From assembly GCA_947624685.1 (NCBI GenBank), contig CANQLJ010000002.1, forward strand, positions 45,465 through 109,464: DNA of 64,000 bases, read 5' to 3'. The notes beneath the pieces were generated by a model. That model worked only from the letters and a program-made list of their open reading frames with translations, searched no databases and was not told the origin of the DNA. How positions within the stretch are numbered: the stretch's first letter is position 1; each line of letters starts with the position of its first letter. Position numbers and translations under genes: made by a program. This document shows, in pieces, positions 19,490 through 29,394 of the stretch. The stretch comes from Candidatus Gastranaerophilales bacterium. Lineage in GTDB: Bacteria > Cyanobacteriota > Vampirovibrionia > Gastranaerophilales > Gastranaerophilaceae.

Positions 19490-20500
19490 TTAATTAATAT
19501 CCCATCTTCCGCATGTTCCGCCCCAGCGAGCAATGATGTTACCTTTTATGTCGGAGATTTTTTTAATATCGTCTCTTTGTTGGTTTTGTTTGCCTTCTAA
19601 GATTGTTATAACTTCACAATTATTTGAACATCCGTCACACATGCAGGTGATGCTGTGGAATTCAAGGTCTTTAATTTTCCATCCCTTGAATTTTGTTTCT
19701 TTATTTGTATATTGATGATGTTCCATAGCAAGCATCGCCGCACCTATTGCGCCCATTGTCTGATGATTGTCGGGAACAATAATTTTACATCCGAGCTCTT
19801 GTTCAAAAGCTTTTACCATGCCTTTATTTGTTGCAACCCCGCCTTGAAAAGAAATGGAGGGCAAAAGGTCTTTTCCTAAAGCCAAATTTGCAAGATAATT
19901 TCGAACCAACGCCTGACAAAGGCCATATAACAAATCTTCAACGGCATAGCCCAACTGCTGCTTATGAATTAAGTCGGATTCAGCGAAAACTCCGCATCTT
20001 CCTGCAATTCGAGCGGGCGATTGAGATTGAAGCGCAATATCGCCAAAATCTTTAATATCAACATTTAATCTTTGGGCTTGATGGTCTAAAAAGCTCCCGG
20101 TACCTGCTGCGCAGACTGTGTTCATTGCAAAATCGGTAACTATTCCGTCTCTTAAAATAATGATTTTTGAATCTTGCCCGCCTATTTCAAGAATCGTTTG
20201 AACGTCGGGGATTTCACTTGTCGCAGCAACGGCGTGAGCGGTGATTTCATTTTTAATTATATCAGCTCCGATTAATGCTCCGGCAAGGTTTCTTCCGGAA
20301 CCCGTTGTGCCTGCCGATTTAACGCAATATTGAGCACCATTGGCTTGAGATAAAATATTATCCAGACATTTTTGAATAGCTATAACAGGCTGACCCTGAG
20401 TTCTTGTCATATAGCTATCTATATATTTTCCTTTTTCATCTATGAGGGCGATTTTTGTTGTGACCGACCCTACATCTATTCCTAAATAAACATTCATCAT
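19490..20500 (-). CDS. Acyl-CoA dehydratase activase (BadF/BadG/BcrA/BcrD/HgdC ATPase family)
   Basis: YLGIDVGSVTTKIALID, GGQDSKII, NTVCAAGTGSFLDHQAQRL, GGVATNKGMVKAFEQ; Cys-rich C-terminus CMCDGCSNNCEV. Confidence 0.88.
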   Translation of the reverse strand: MMNVYLGIDVGSVTTKIALIDEKGKYIDSYMTRTQGQPVIAIQKCLDNILSQANGAQYCVKSAGTTGSGRNLAGALIGADIIKNEITAHAVAATSEIPDVQTILEIGGQDSKIIILRDGIVTDFAMNTVCAAGTGSFLDHQAQRLNVDIKDFGDIALQSQSPARIAGRCGVFAESDLIHKQQLGYAVEDLLYGLCQALVRNYLANLALGKDLLPSISFQGGVATNKGMVKAFEQELGCKIIVPDNHQTMGAIGAAMLAMEHHQYTNKETKFKGWKIKDLEFHSITCMCDGCSNNCEVITILEGKQNQQRDDIKKISDIKGNIIARWGGTCGRWDIN

Positions 20501-20560
20501 AATAACTATATTTTATTATAAACATAGTTTTTTAACAAAATTTTTTGCTATAATTTATTT

Positions 20561-21967
20561 ATGGAAAAAACAAAAATTGAATTCGGAACAGACGGCTTTC
20601 GAGGAATAATCGCAAAAGATTTCACCTTTGAAACGGTGGAAAAAATTATAAAAGCAATTATTAATTATCTAAAAAACAATTTTTCAAATGATGAAATTAA
20701 ATCAAAACCAATTATAATCGGCTTTGACCCAAGGTTTATGGCAAGGGACTTTGCCTGTTTTTGTGCTGAAATTTTATCAAACGCTTCATTTAATGTAATT
20801 TTATCTAATGTTGTTGTTCCAACGCCCATTATTGCTTATTATTCAAAATACCTTAAAACATTAGGCGCAATAATGTTTACCGCTTCTCATAACCCCAAGG
20901 AATACCAGGGAATTAAATTTATCCCAAATTACGCAGGCCCCGCCACAAAAGAAATAACCGATGAGATTATAAAATACATTGATTGTGACGTTGATTTTAA
21001 TGGCGTTAAAGGAAAAATTGAAACAAGGGACTTTAAAAAAGAATACTTTAGCCAAATAGAAAAATTAATCGATTTTAAAAAAATTAAAAATGCAAAATTA
21101 AATATCATTTTTGATGGCTTATATAGCGCCTCTGTCGGGTATTTTGATGAACTTTTACTAAAAAATGATATTGAATTTTTAAGCTATAATATGTACCATT
21201 CAAGTGACTTTGGAGGGGGACTGCCCGAACCCAAGCCAAAATTTATGAAAAACATAAAAGATAATTTTATAACTTTAGCAAATGATGGTGATGCGGATAG
21301 ATACGGGGTAATCGATGAAAAAGGAAATTACATTAGCCCCAATATCATTATGGCGATTTTAACAAAATATCTTTATCAAAAGAAAAATAAAAAAGGTTTT
21401 TTAATTAAAACAGTAGGGGTTTCAAAAGCGCTTGATATTTTAGCCGATAAATTAAATATTAAAACAATTACAACGCCCGTCGGGTTCAAGTGGCTTAGCG
21501 CCGCTATGAGAGAAAATGATTGTTTGTTGGCTGGCGAAGACTCCGGAGGCTTATCAACAGGGAATCATATCCCCGAAAAAGATGGAATATATGCTAATTT
21601 ATTAATATTAGAAGCAATGGCAAATGAGAATAAAACTTTAAATGAATTGGTTAATGAAATAAATGATTTTATAGGGATAGAATTTTTTAACGATAGGGTT
21701 GATTTAAAGCTTAAAAATATCGAAAAAGCAAATGAAATTATTGAAGAATATAAAAAATTAGAAATAAACGATAATATTTCGGATTTTAAAATAAAAGAAA
21801 TAATAAAGCTTGATGGGATAAAATTTTTATTCAGTGATGAAACAACATCTCTTTTGATTCGAAAATCAGGAACGGAGCCGTTGTTGAGGTTTTATATCGA
21901 ATCGGATGACAAAGAAAAGATTGAAAAATTAAAAGACTATTTAACAAAATCTTATAAAGAGGAATAG
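20561..21967 (+). CDS. Phosphoglucomutase/phosphomannomutase family protein
   Basis: EFGTDGFRGIIA, FTASHNPKEYQGIKF, NDGDADRYGVID, GEDSGGLS, RKSGTEPLLRFYIE. Confidence 0.92.
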   Translation: MEKTKIEFGTDGFRGIIAKDFTFETVEKIIKAIINYLKNNFSNDEIKSKPIIIGFDPRFMARDFACFCAEILSNASFNVILSNVVVPTPIIAYYSKYLKTLGAIMFTASHNPKEYQGIKFIPNYAGPATKEITDEIIKYIDCDVDFNGVKGKIETRDFKKEYFSQIEKLIDFKKIKNAKLNIIFDGLYSASVGYFDELLLKNDIEFLSYNMYHSSDFGGGLPEPKPKFMKNIKDNFITLANDGDADRYGVIDEKGNYISPNIIMAILTKYLYQKKNKKGFLIKTVGVSKALDILADKLNIKTITTPVGFKWLSAAMRENDCLLAGEDSGGLSTGNHIPEKDGIYANLLILEAMANENKTLNELVNEINDFIGIEFFNDRVDLKLKNIEKANEIIEEYKKLEINDNISDFKIKEIIKLDGIKFLFSDETTSLLIRKSGTEPLLRFYIESDDKEKIEKLKDYLTKSYKEE

Positions 21968-22066
21968 TTAAAAAATATTACAATTTTTAATTGAAAGTAA
22001 ATTTTTGCACAAAAAAAGACTTTAATTATATATAAAATATATACAAATTAATTTAGGGCGCAAAAA

Positions 22067-22984
22067 TTGATACAGCTTCAAAACATAGATTTTTCACTAT
22101 TAAACAGATTTTTTGGAATCCCAAAAACAAAAATTCCTCAATACGCAAATAAAAGCCTTGAGGAAATAATGGAGCTTGAAGCCAAGGAGGGAAACAAAAA
22201 AGCCCAAGATTACAAAAAAATCTTGAGCGACCCTGATAAAATCCTTGAAATTTTTAAATTAACAAACCTTGAAAATAAATTTATTATCCTTCAAAGCCTG
22301 TCTGAACAAGACTTAGACAGCCTTTTACCTTATCTGAATGAGGAGCAGCTGTCTTTGGGGCTTAATTTTTTCACCGAAGAAAAACTTGTCGAACTATCTA
22401 AACAACTTCCCTTAGAGGAGCTCATCGGGATGATGCTTCAAAAATTCAGCGTTGTTGATATTTTATCTTTGATGGAACAAAGCGCGATGGATAAATTTTT
22501 GAATGAACCGGATGTTGATAGGAAATACAGCGAAAAATACTTTGAAAGCCTTGATTATAAAGAGCTTCAAAAAATAATGATTCAATCTTTCGGCTATGAA
22601 TTTAAAGAAAAAGGGTCGAGCGAATATATTGAATACATTGAAGGATTGAATGACAAGGATTTTAAAAATTTCATTTTAAACCTCGAAAGAAACGACAAAA
22701 TTAATTTAATCTCGGGAATTGTTGAGCAAGAGGAGGACTTTTTGCTTTTGTTCAAGCCCGAAGATATTGTCCGCCCGATGGAATTATTGATGAAAGAAGA
22801 CAAAATTAAACTTATGTCTAATTTGGAAGCGGAATTTTTGATTCCGATGATTCAAGAATTGCCAAAAGACTTAACTCAAATTGTCTTGACGCAAATTGAC
22901 CCGAAAGACTTTGCGGAAGTTTTGGCAAGAGACTTTCAAGACATCTTGTCTTCCGTTGTGATTTTCACAAAAGGAAAGATATAG
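22067..22984 (+). CDS. Hypothetical all-helical protein, weakly MgtE-N/FliG-like repeats
   Basis: TTG start; repeated leucine-rich short helices (LDSLLPYLNEEQL, DLTQIVLTQIDPKDFAEVLARDF) resemble MgtE_N/FliG-type superhelices. Confidence 0.5.
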   Translation: MIQLQNIDFSLLNRFFGIPKTKIPQYANKSLEEIMELEAKEGNKKAQDYKKILSDPDKILEIFKLTNLENKFIILQSLSEQDLDSLLPYLNEEQLSLGLNFFTEEKLVELSKQLPLEELIGMMLQKFSVVDILSLMEQSAMDKFLNEPDVDRKYSEKYFESLDYKELQKIMIQSFGYEFKEKGSSEYIEYIEGLNDKDFKNFILNLERNDKINLISGIVEQEEDFLLLFKPEDIVRPMELLMKEDKIKLMSNLEAEFLIPMIQELPKDLTQIVLTQIDPKDFAEVLARDFQDILSSVVIFTKGKI

Positions 22985-22990
22985 TTTTTT

Positions 22991-23755
22991 CTAGTTATGT
23001 TGGAACATTGCACGTTGACCAACAATACCAAAAGGAATTGCGTTTCTGTCCGTGATGATAATCGGAAATACATCAAGAATTTTTGATTTTCCTTTCGGGC
23101 TTGGGACTTTATAAGAATCGCGGGTCTTGAGCGGATTTGGACGTCTGTCGCCATTAACATCAACAATGATTAAGCAAGGATAACATTGAGCCGTACCGCT
23201 GTCATCCTGGGTACAAAGGTCATTCGGGTCATCTTTTTCTCCAATGTGTACATAGGTTGCGCAATGTCCGTTTGTGTCAGAAAATTCCGCGGTTTTTGTC
23301 GCTTTTCCGTCACCGTCTTTTTTGCTTGAGAGATTTAATGTCATTTTTTGCGTAGGAAATTCAAAACGCATGCCATCGGCCGTATAGAAGGCATAATTAG
23401 AATCAAGACTGCCTCCGTTGAATGCGGTTGTAGTCGAGATGACATTCATCCTTGCTCTAAACATGTTAAACAGGCTGTCGGGGTTATCCGGATCGTCCGG
23501 AGATGTCATGCCCCCTGCTTCAATCGGGCCGTAACCTTCAAGAGCAATGTTGAGCTCGATTACCTGATTGATAGAGGATAGTGCTTTTTTGAGAGCTGAT
23601 TTATATTCATGTTGTTCTGTATTTACCAATATTGCGGGTATGGTTAATGCTGCAATTACCCCGATTATAACAAGGGTAATTAACGCCTCGGCAAGCGTAA
23701 AAGCTCTCTTTTTAATACTATTTCTATTTTGACTTTTAATTATTCTATCAACCAT
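22991..23755 (-). CDS. Type IV pilin-like prepilin
   Basis: KKRAFTLAEALITLVIIGVIAALTIPAILVNTEQHEYKSALKKALSSINQ; prepilin motif followed by a long TM helix. Confidence 0.85.
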   Translation of the reverse strand: MVDRIIKSQNRNSIKKRAFTLAEALITLVIIGVIAALTIPAILVNTEQHEYKSALKKALSSINQVIELNIALEGYGPIEAGGMTSPDDPDNPDSLFNMFRARMNVISTTTAFNGGSLDSNYAFYTADGMRFEFPTQKMTLNLSSKKDGDGKATKTAEFSDTNGHCATYVHIGEKDDPNDLCTQDDSGTAQCYPCLIIVDVNGDRRPNPLKTRDSYKVPSPKGKSKILDVFPIIITDRNAIPFGIVGQRAMFQHN

Positions 23756-23954
23756 TTATTCTTATAAACCCGTAACAGTTAGATTATATACCAAGCCAAA
23801 AAATATGTAAATATAGCATTTAAAAATCATATTTAGGATTGATATTTTTTATTTTAACACAGATTATTTAATTTTGCACTTATTTTTTTGGGTGCACAAA
23901 CAGAGTATTTAAACATATCAAATTTACACATAAAATAATATATGGAGTTAATTA

Positions 23955-24116
23955 ATGTTTAAAGTTGAAAAACCTCAAATGATTAATAAAACCTTTAGAT
24001 TGCCGTTAAAACTTGTGCAAGAAATGCAAGCCATCGCGCAAAATAAAAAGGTCTCTTTAAATAATCTTGTCCAACAGTGCTGTGAGTATGCGCTTTCTCA
24101 TTTGGATAAAAAATAA
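23955..24116 (+). CDS. Small Arc/ribbon-helix-helix-like DNA-binding protein (53 aa)
   Basis: Below the ORF-track cutoff. Read directly: MFKVEKPQMINKTFRLPLKLVQEMQAIAQNKKVSLNNLVQQCCEYALSHLDKK; KTFRLPLKL strand then helix-turn-helix. GGAG lies 7 nt upstream of the ATG. Confidence 0.6.
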   Translation: MFKVEKPQMINKTFRLPLKLVQEMQAIAQNKKVSLNNLVQQCCEYALSHLDKK

Positions 24117-24160
24117 TTCTAATTAATAATTCTAATTAATAATTTTTAATTAATAATTGT
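24116..24160. repeat. AT-rich short tandem repeat (TAATTAATAATTC-like units)
   Basis: aataattctaattaataattctaattaataatttttaattaataattgtaa between convergent genes. Confidence 0.6.
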
Positions 24161-25007
24161 AAATTAAAAATTCTTCAAGCGCTCTTGTTTTCATATACCT
24201 TGCATCGGGCTTTTTATCGCACCATATTTCAACCGCCCTTTGTGCTTGATAAACGAGCATATCAAGTCCGCAGATAAATTTTTTATTATATCTTATTGCT
24301 TTTGAAATTAATGCCGTCCTTAAGGGATTATAGACAATGTCATAGACAATTGCGCTGTCTTTTAGGGATTCAATGTGCCTGTCTTCGACGGGGGAATTAT
24401 TTTCGCTGAAGTTTTTCATACCCATTGGCGTTGTATTAACTAAAATATCAACGTCATCAAGGTTTTCCATTAATGTTATTTGAATAGATTTAATATCAAC
24501 CTTATCAAAGCGATTTCTTAAAGTCTGAATCGTTTGAGAGGAGTTTATGACGTTTCGTGTATAAACATCAATTCGATTTATTCCTAAGATATTAAGGCCT
24601 GCGCAAATTGCTCTTGAAGCTCCGCCTGTTCCTATGACGGCTGCTTTTTTACCTTTAAGGTCAATATTTTTTAACGGTTCGCAAAATCCCCAAACATCAG
24701 TGTTATAGCCATACAATGAAGCATCTTCATTAATTTTTACGGTATTAACGGAACCTGTCATATTAACATATTCGTCATATTGCGCTAAAAATAATGTCAC
24801 AGGCACTTTATGAGGAATTGTAACATTGAAACCATAGTATTTATTTGAGCGAAGATATTTTATCTGATTAATTAAATCTTCGCTTCTTGTTTGAATTACT
24901 TCATAAGTGCCCTTGATTCCTAAATCTTCAAAAGCCGCTTTATATAAGACAGGGCTTAATGTATGGCTTAAAGGATAACCGATGAGCGCTAATTTATAGT
25001 TTTCCAT
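24150..25007 (-). CDS. aroE: Shikimate dehydrogenase
   Basis: LIGYPLSHTLSPVLYKAAF, NVTIPHK, GTGGASRAI, VNTTPMGM. Confidence 0.93.
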   Translation of the reverse strand: MENYKLALIGYPLSHTLSPVLYKAAFEDLGIKGTYEVIQTRSEDLINQIKYLRSNKYYGFNVTIPHKVPVTLFLAQYDEYVNMTGSVNTVKINEDASLYGYNTDVWGFCEPLKNIDLKGKKAAVIGTGGASRAICAGLNILGINRIDVYTRNVINSSQTIQTLRNRFDKVDIKSIQITLMENLDDVDILVNTTPMGMKNFSENNSPVEDRHIESLKDSAIVYDIVYNPLRTALISKAIRYNKKFICGLDMLVYQAQRAVEIWCDKKPDARYMKTRALEEFLIYNY

Positions 25008-25009
25008 AT

Positions 25010-27307
25010 TTATTCTTCATCCATATCTTTTGAATATTTACAATTTTTATTTGAGCAGGCGATTTTGTTGCCTCTTTTAAGGTATTTTTTTACAAGCAAG
25101 CTTCCGCATTCGGGACATTTTTCACCGTTAGGTTCAGCGTATAGCGTAAAATTGCAATCAGGATATTTTGAACATCCCCAAAAAAATGTTCCAAATCTTG
25201 AGCGGCGTTTGACAAGTTCACCATTTCTGCCAACTTCAGCACATTTTGGGCAGGCAACGCCAGAGGATTCCAAAATCGAAAATCTTTTTTTGCATTTTTC
25301 ATTTAAACATTGATAATATTTTCCGTATGGCCCTGTTTTAATAACCATATCACCGCCACATTTTTCGCATTTTTTGTCCGTCGGTTCATCTTTTGGAATT
25401 TCTGTTTGGGCTTCCCCATTATTCATAGGAAGTGCGGTTTTACATTCCGGGTAGCCGGAGCACGCCAGGAATTGTTTTCCAAAGCGAGATAATTTAACAA
25501 CCATTTTTTTACCGCAATTAGGACAAATTTTATCTGTTTCAACATCAACTCTTTTCATATTTTTTGATGCTTCATCAAGTGTTTTTGAAAAAGGTGTCCA
25601 AAAGTCTTTTAAGAATTTGACGCTATTTTGTTTATCTTCCGCTATGTCATCAAGGCTTGATTCCATTTGGGCGGTAAATTTATAATCCATTATATCGACA
25701 AAATGTTCAACCAATTGCTTGCAGATGGCTCTACCAAGTGGTGTTGGTTTTAAAGCTTTTGTTTGAAGCTTTTCAACATAATTTCTCTGTTGAATCTTTG
25801 TAATAATGGGAGCATAAGTCGAAGGGCGGCCTATACCATATTCTTCAAGCTGTTTTACAAGGCTTGCTTCTGAGTATCTTGAAGGCGGCTGAGTGAAATG
25901 TTGTTCGGGGTTTAATTTTGAAAGGGTCAACTCATCCCCTGTTTCTAATGTCGGGAATTTTTGAGCCTTAAGGTCTTCTTCATCGCAATATATTTTGGTA
26001 AACCCGTCAAAGACAACTTTTGAAAAACCCATTTTGAAGATATATTGATTTGCGCTAATATCAACCGTAAGGTTTTTAATTTTAGCGTTTGTCATTTGAG
26101 ATGCCATAAACCTATCCCAGATGAGCTTATACAATTTATATTGTTCGCTTGTTAAATATTTTTTTATGCTGTCGGGAGTTTTATCGATGTATGAAGGGCG
26201 GATTGCTTCATGGGCGTCTTGGGTGTTTTGTTTTTTCTTGTTATAAATGTTTGGCGTAGTCGGGTAATAATCATTGCCATAATTATTCAAGATGAAATCT
26301 TTAGCGGCGTCTGTTGCGTCATTTGAGATTCTTGTCGAATCCGTTCTCATATATGTAATTAACCCGACCGAACCGTCGCCTAAATCAATTCCTTCATAGA
26401 GTTTTTGGGCTATCTGCATAGTCTTGGATACGCCGTAACCAAGTTTTGAACTTGCTTCTCTTTGAAGAGTTGAAGTAATAAATGGCGGCTGGGGTTTTTT
26501 AGATGTATCTCTTTGGGTGATTTTTGAAACAATATATTTTGCCCCTTTAAGTTCATCTAAGACCTTATTTACCTCATCAATATTATTTAATTCAAGCTTT
26601 TCATCTTTATCGTTTTTGATGATTCTTGATAATTCGGCGCTGAATTGGGCGTTTTTGCGATTTAAAATTGCTTCAATTGTCCAATATTCTTTTGGGATAA
26701 ATGCTTCAATTTCATCTTCTCTTTCACAAATCATCTTGAGCGCGACAGATTGAACGCGGCCCGCTGAGAGTTTATAATTTTTCATTTTTTCCCATAAAAT
26801 GGGGCTTATTTTAAAACCGACAAGTTTATCTAAAATTTGTCTTGTTTTTTGTGCTTCAACTTTTAACATATCGATTTGATGATAATTTGCAACGGCATCT
26901 TTAATCGCATGGGGCGTAATTTCATTAAACACAATTCTAAAAATCTTATCATCAGGGAATTTTAGACACTCTTTAACATGCCAGGCTATCGCTTCTCCTT
27001 CTCTATCCGGGTCGGATGCCAGATAGATTCTGTCGACCGTTTTTGCAATTTTATTTAATTCGGTAACTACTTTTTTCTTTTCAGGAATTATTTCAAATGT
27101 CGGTTTAAAATCATTTTCAATATCAAACCCCAAGCCTTTTGAAGCAAGGTCTCGAACATGGCCCATTGAAGCCTGGATAATATAATTAGGGCCCAAAATT
27201 TTACTTATTGTTTTTGATTTTGCCGGGGATTCGACTATCACAAGGGTTTTTCCCGCGTTTTCATTTTTTTTGGTATTAGTTGATTTAGCTGTTTTTGTAG
27301 TTGCCAT
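25010..27307 (-). CDS. topA: DNA topoisomerase I
   Basis: LVIVESPAKSKTISKILG, ASDPDREGEAIAWH, GLITYMRTDSTRIS, C-terminal Cys4 zinc fingers. Confidence 0.96.
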   Translation of the reverse strand: MATTKTAKSTNTKKNENAGKTLVIVESPAKSKTISKILGPNYIIQASMGHVRDLASKGLGFDIENDFKPTFEIIPEKKKVVTELNKIAKTVDRIYLASDPDREGEAIAWHVKECLKFPDDKIFRIVFNEITPHAIKDAVANYHQIDMLKVEAQKTRQILDKLVGFKISPILWEKMKNYKLSAGRVQSVALKMICEREDEIEAFIPKEYWTIEAILNRKNAQFSAELSRIIKNDKDEKLELNNIDEVNKVLDELKGAKYIVSKITQRDTSKKPQPPFITSTLQREASSKLGYGVSKTMQIAQKLYEGIDLGDGSVGLITYMRTDSTRISNDATDAAKDFILNNYGNDYYPTTPNIYNKKKQNTQDAHEAIRPSYIDKTPDSIKKYLTSEQYKLYKLIWDRFMASQMTNAKIKNLTVDISANQYIFKMGFSKVVFDGFTKIYCDEEDLKAQKFPTLETGDELTLSKLNPEQHFTQPPSRYSEASLVKQLEEYGIGRPSTYAPIITKIQQRNYVEKLQTKALKPTPLGRAICKQLVEHFVDIMDYKFTAQMESSLDDIAEDKQNSVKFLKDFWTPFSKTLDEASKNMKRVDVETDKICPNCGKKMVVKLSRFGKQFLACSGYPECKTALPMNNGEAQTEIPKDEPTDKKCEKCGGDMVIKTGPYGKYYQCLNEKCKKRFSILESSGVACPKCAEVGRNGELVKRRSRFGTFFWGCSKYPDCNFTLYAEPNGEKCPECGSLLVKKYLKRGNKIACSNKNCKYSKDMDEE

Positions 27308-27321
27308 AGTTACCTTATAAG

Positions 27322-28440
27322 TTAATTTTTATAGTATTTGCCGTTTTTTTGTATAACAAAACTTTTTATTTCAAGATTGGTCAATGTGACCATTAATGAA
27401 GAAGAATTACATTTTAATTCATTTATTATTTCATCAAAAGTTTTTTCTTCAATAGATATTATATCTAAAACTTGTTTTTCTTGTGCAGTTAATTCGCTAA
27501 TTTTACAATCGTCATCTTGAAGCTTTATTTCCCAACCCATATTATCTATTAAATCTTGTGCGCAAGTTACAATTGAAGCTCCGTTTTTAATTAATTGATA
27601 TATTCCGTGGGTGTTTGGGTTGTTGATGGGCCCCGGCATGCACATTAATTCTCTGTTATAATCAAGCGTCAAATTGGCGCTTATCATAGCGCCGGAATGG
27701 ATTTGCGCTTCGGCAACCAATGTGCCTTTGCTCATGCCCGTAACAATTCTGTTTCTTTGGGGAAAATTCCTCGGTAATGGCCCGACGCCCAAAGGATATT
27801 CGCTCATCACGATGCCGTAAGAATTAATTATTCTATCATAGAGATATTTATTTTGAATCGGATAAACGGTGTCCAAGCCGGAACCTACGACCCCCACTGT
27901 TTTGAGGTTTGATTCCATAGCGCTTTTATGAGCTTGAGCATCAATTCCAAAAGCTAATCCGGAGACAATTGTGATATTAGAATTGGCTAATGAACTAATT
28001 ATGCTATCCAGCGAGATTTTAGCGTTCATCGAAGCTTTTCTTGAACCCACAACGGCTAAATTACAAATGTTATCTATATTATCAAGATTTCCCTTATAAA
28101 ATAATGACAAAGGAAAATCGGGGATTTGTTTTAAAAGAGGAGGGTATTTTTCATCTTCGTATTTTAACAATTTTATGCCCTCAATTCTGAAAGCATTTTC
28201 ATAACATTTATCAATATCTAATTCATCAATTTTTTTTAAGATGTTTTTGGGAAACGAAATTTGATGAAGCTCGCTTATCATCTCGAGCTCCTCTTGGCAA
28301 ACGTTAAGAGCATGCTCAATATCATATTTTACAAATTCAAATATTTTTGATTTAAACAGAGGTTTAACATCTAAATAGTTGAATGCTGTGTAGTATTTGT
28401 CGGGATTTTTATTTGAAACATTTTTTTTATTTGGCATCAA
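27322..28440 (-). CDS. dprA: DNA-processing protein DprA/Smf
   Basis: VVGSRKASMNAKISLD, SGLAFGIDAQAHKSAM, FPQRNRIVTGMSKGTLVAEA; C-terminal winged-helix-like region. Confidence 0.93.
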   Translation of the reverse strand: MMPNKKNVSNKNPDKYYTAFNYLDVKPLFKSKIFEFVKYDIEHALNVCQEELEMISELHQISFPKNILKKIDELDIDKCYENAFRIEGIKLLKYEDEKYPPLLKQIPDFPLSLFYKGNLDNIDNICNLAVVGSRKASMNAKISLDSIISSLANSNITIVSGLAFGIDAQAHKSAMESNLKTVGVVGSGLDTVYPIQNKYLYDRIINSYGIVMSEYPLGVGPLPRNFPQRNRIVTGMSKGTLVAEAQIHSGAMISANLTLDYNRELMCMPGPINNPNTHGIYQLIKNGASIVTCAQDLIDNMGWEIKLQDDDCKISELTAQEKQVLDIISIEEKTFDEIINELKCNSSSLMVTLTNLEIKSFVIQKNGKYYKN

Positions 28441-29365
28441 CTTTTTCTTTCAACTCTTTTAATTCATTTTTAACAGCATCATGGTTAAACGTCAAGCTTT
28501 CTTTAAAATCTAAAGCAAGAGTCAAACAATCTTTTTGTGAAGAAAAGTCTTCATTAATTTCAAAAATTCTCGACATTAAATAATATATATCGCCGCTTTG
28601 GTGATTTTGAGCAGCTTTGGTTAATATTTCCAAAGCTTCATCTGTTTTTCCCTGTTTAATCATAATTTGAGCCAAAAGCTTATATGATTCCATATCATTT
28701 GGATTTTTTTCTATCGCTTTATTTAACATCATTGTGCAATCATCGATTCTATCTAATTCGCAATATATCGAAGCGATGTTAAAATATGCCCAAGAATAGT
28801 CAGGAGAAAGCTCAAGCACTTTCCTATATTCGACAAGAGCAAAATCAATTTCGTTAATTTTTTTATACTCCATCGCAAGATAAAAATGTGCAAAATAATC
28901 GCTATAGTTATATTCTATCGCTTTTTTGAAACATTTTATCGCCATATTGGGGTTGTTTTTCTTTGAATATAAAATGCCCAAGGAGAAAAATGCATTTGAG
29001 TCTTCTTCTTTATAGTAAATTACTTTTTTAAAGTTATCCATCGCATCATCTATGTCGCCTTTAATTTCATAGACAAGCGCTAAATTATACAAAAAATCAG
29101 CTTCGTCGGGTTTAAGTTCGACCGCTTTTTTATATGAAATCAGAGCATTATCAAAATCTTTTAATTTTTCATAGCAAATACCCATATTAAAATATAAATT
29201 AGCATCATTGGGGAAAATATTGAGCAAATATTTGATGTGAAAAAGCGCATGCTCCTCAAAACCCAAATCCAAGCAAAGCATGATTAACTCCCTTCTTGCC
29301 TGGAAATTTTTAGGGTTTAATTTGACTGTTGTCTGAAGATTATCAAACCTTTGTGTATCATTCAT
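28427..29365 (-). CDS. TPR repeat protein
   Basis: Multiple TPR units (FDNALISYKKAVELKPDEADFLYNLALVYEIKGDIDDAMDNFKKVI...). Confidence 0.85.
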   Translation of the reverse strand: MNDTQRFDNLQTTVKLNPKNFQARRELIMLCLDLGFEEHALFHIKYLLNIFPNDANLYFNMGICYEKLKDFDNALISYKKAVELKPDEADFLYNLALVYEIKGDIDDAMDNFKKVIYYKEEDSNAFFSLGILYSKKNNPNMAIKCFKKAIEYNYSDYFAHFYLAMEYKKINEIDFALVEYRKVLELSPDYSWAYFNIASIYCELDRIDDCTMMLNKAIEKNPNDMESYKLLAQIMIKQGKTDEALEILTKAAQNHQSGDIYYLMSRIFEINEDFSSQKDCLTLALDFKESLTFNHDAVKNELKELKEKVDAK

Positions 29366-29394
29366 TATCTTTTTCTTTTATATCCGAAAAAAGC

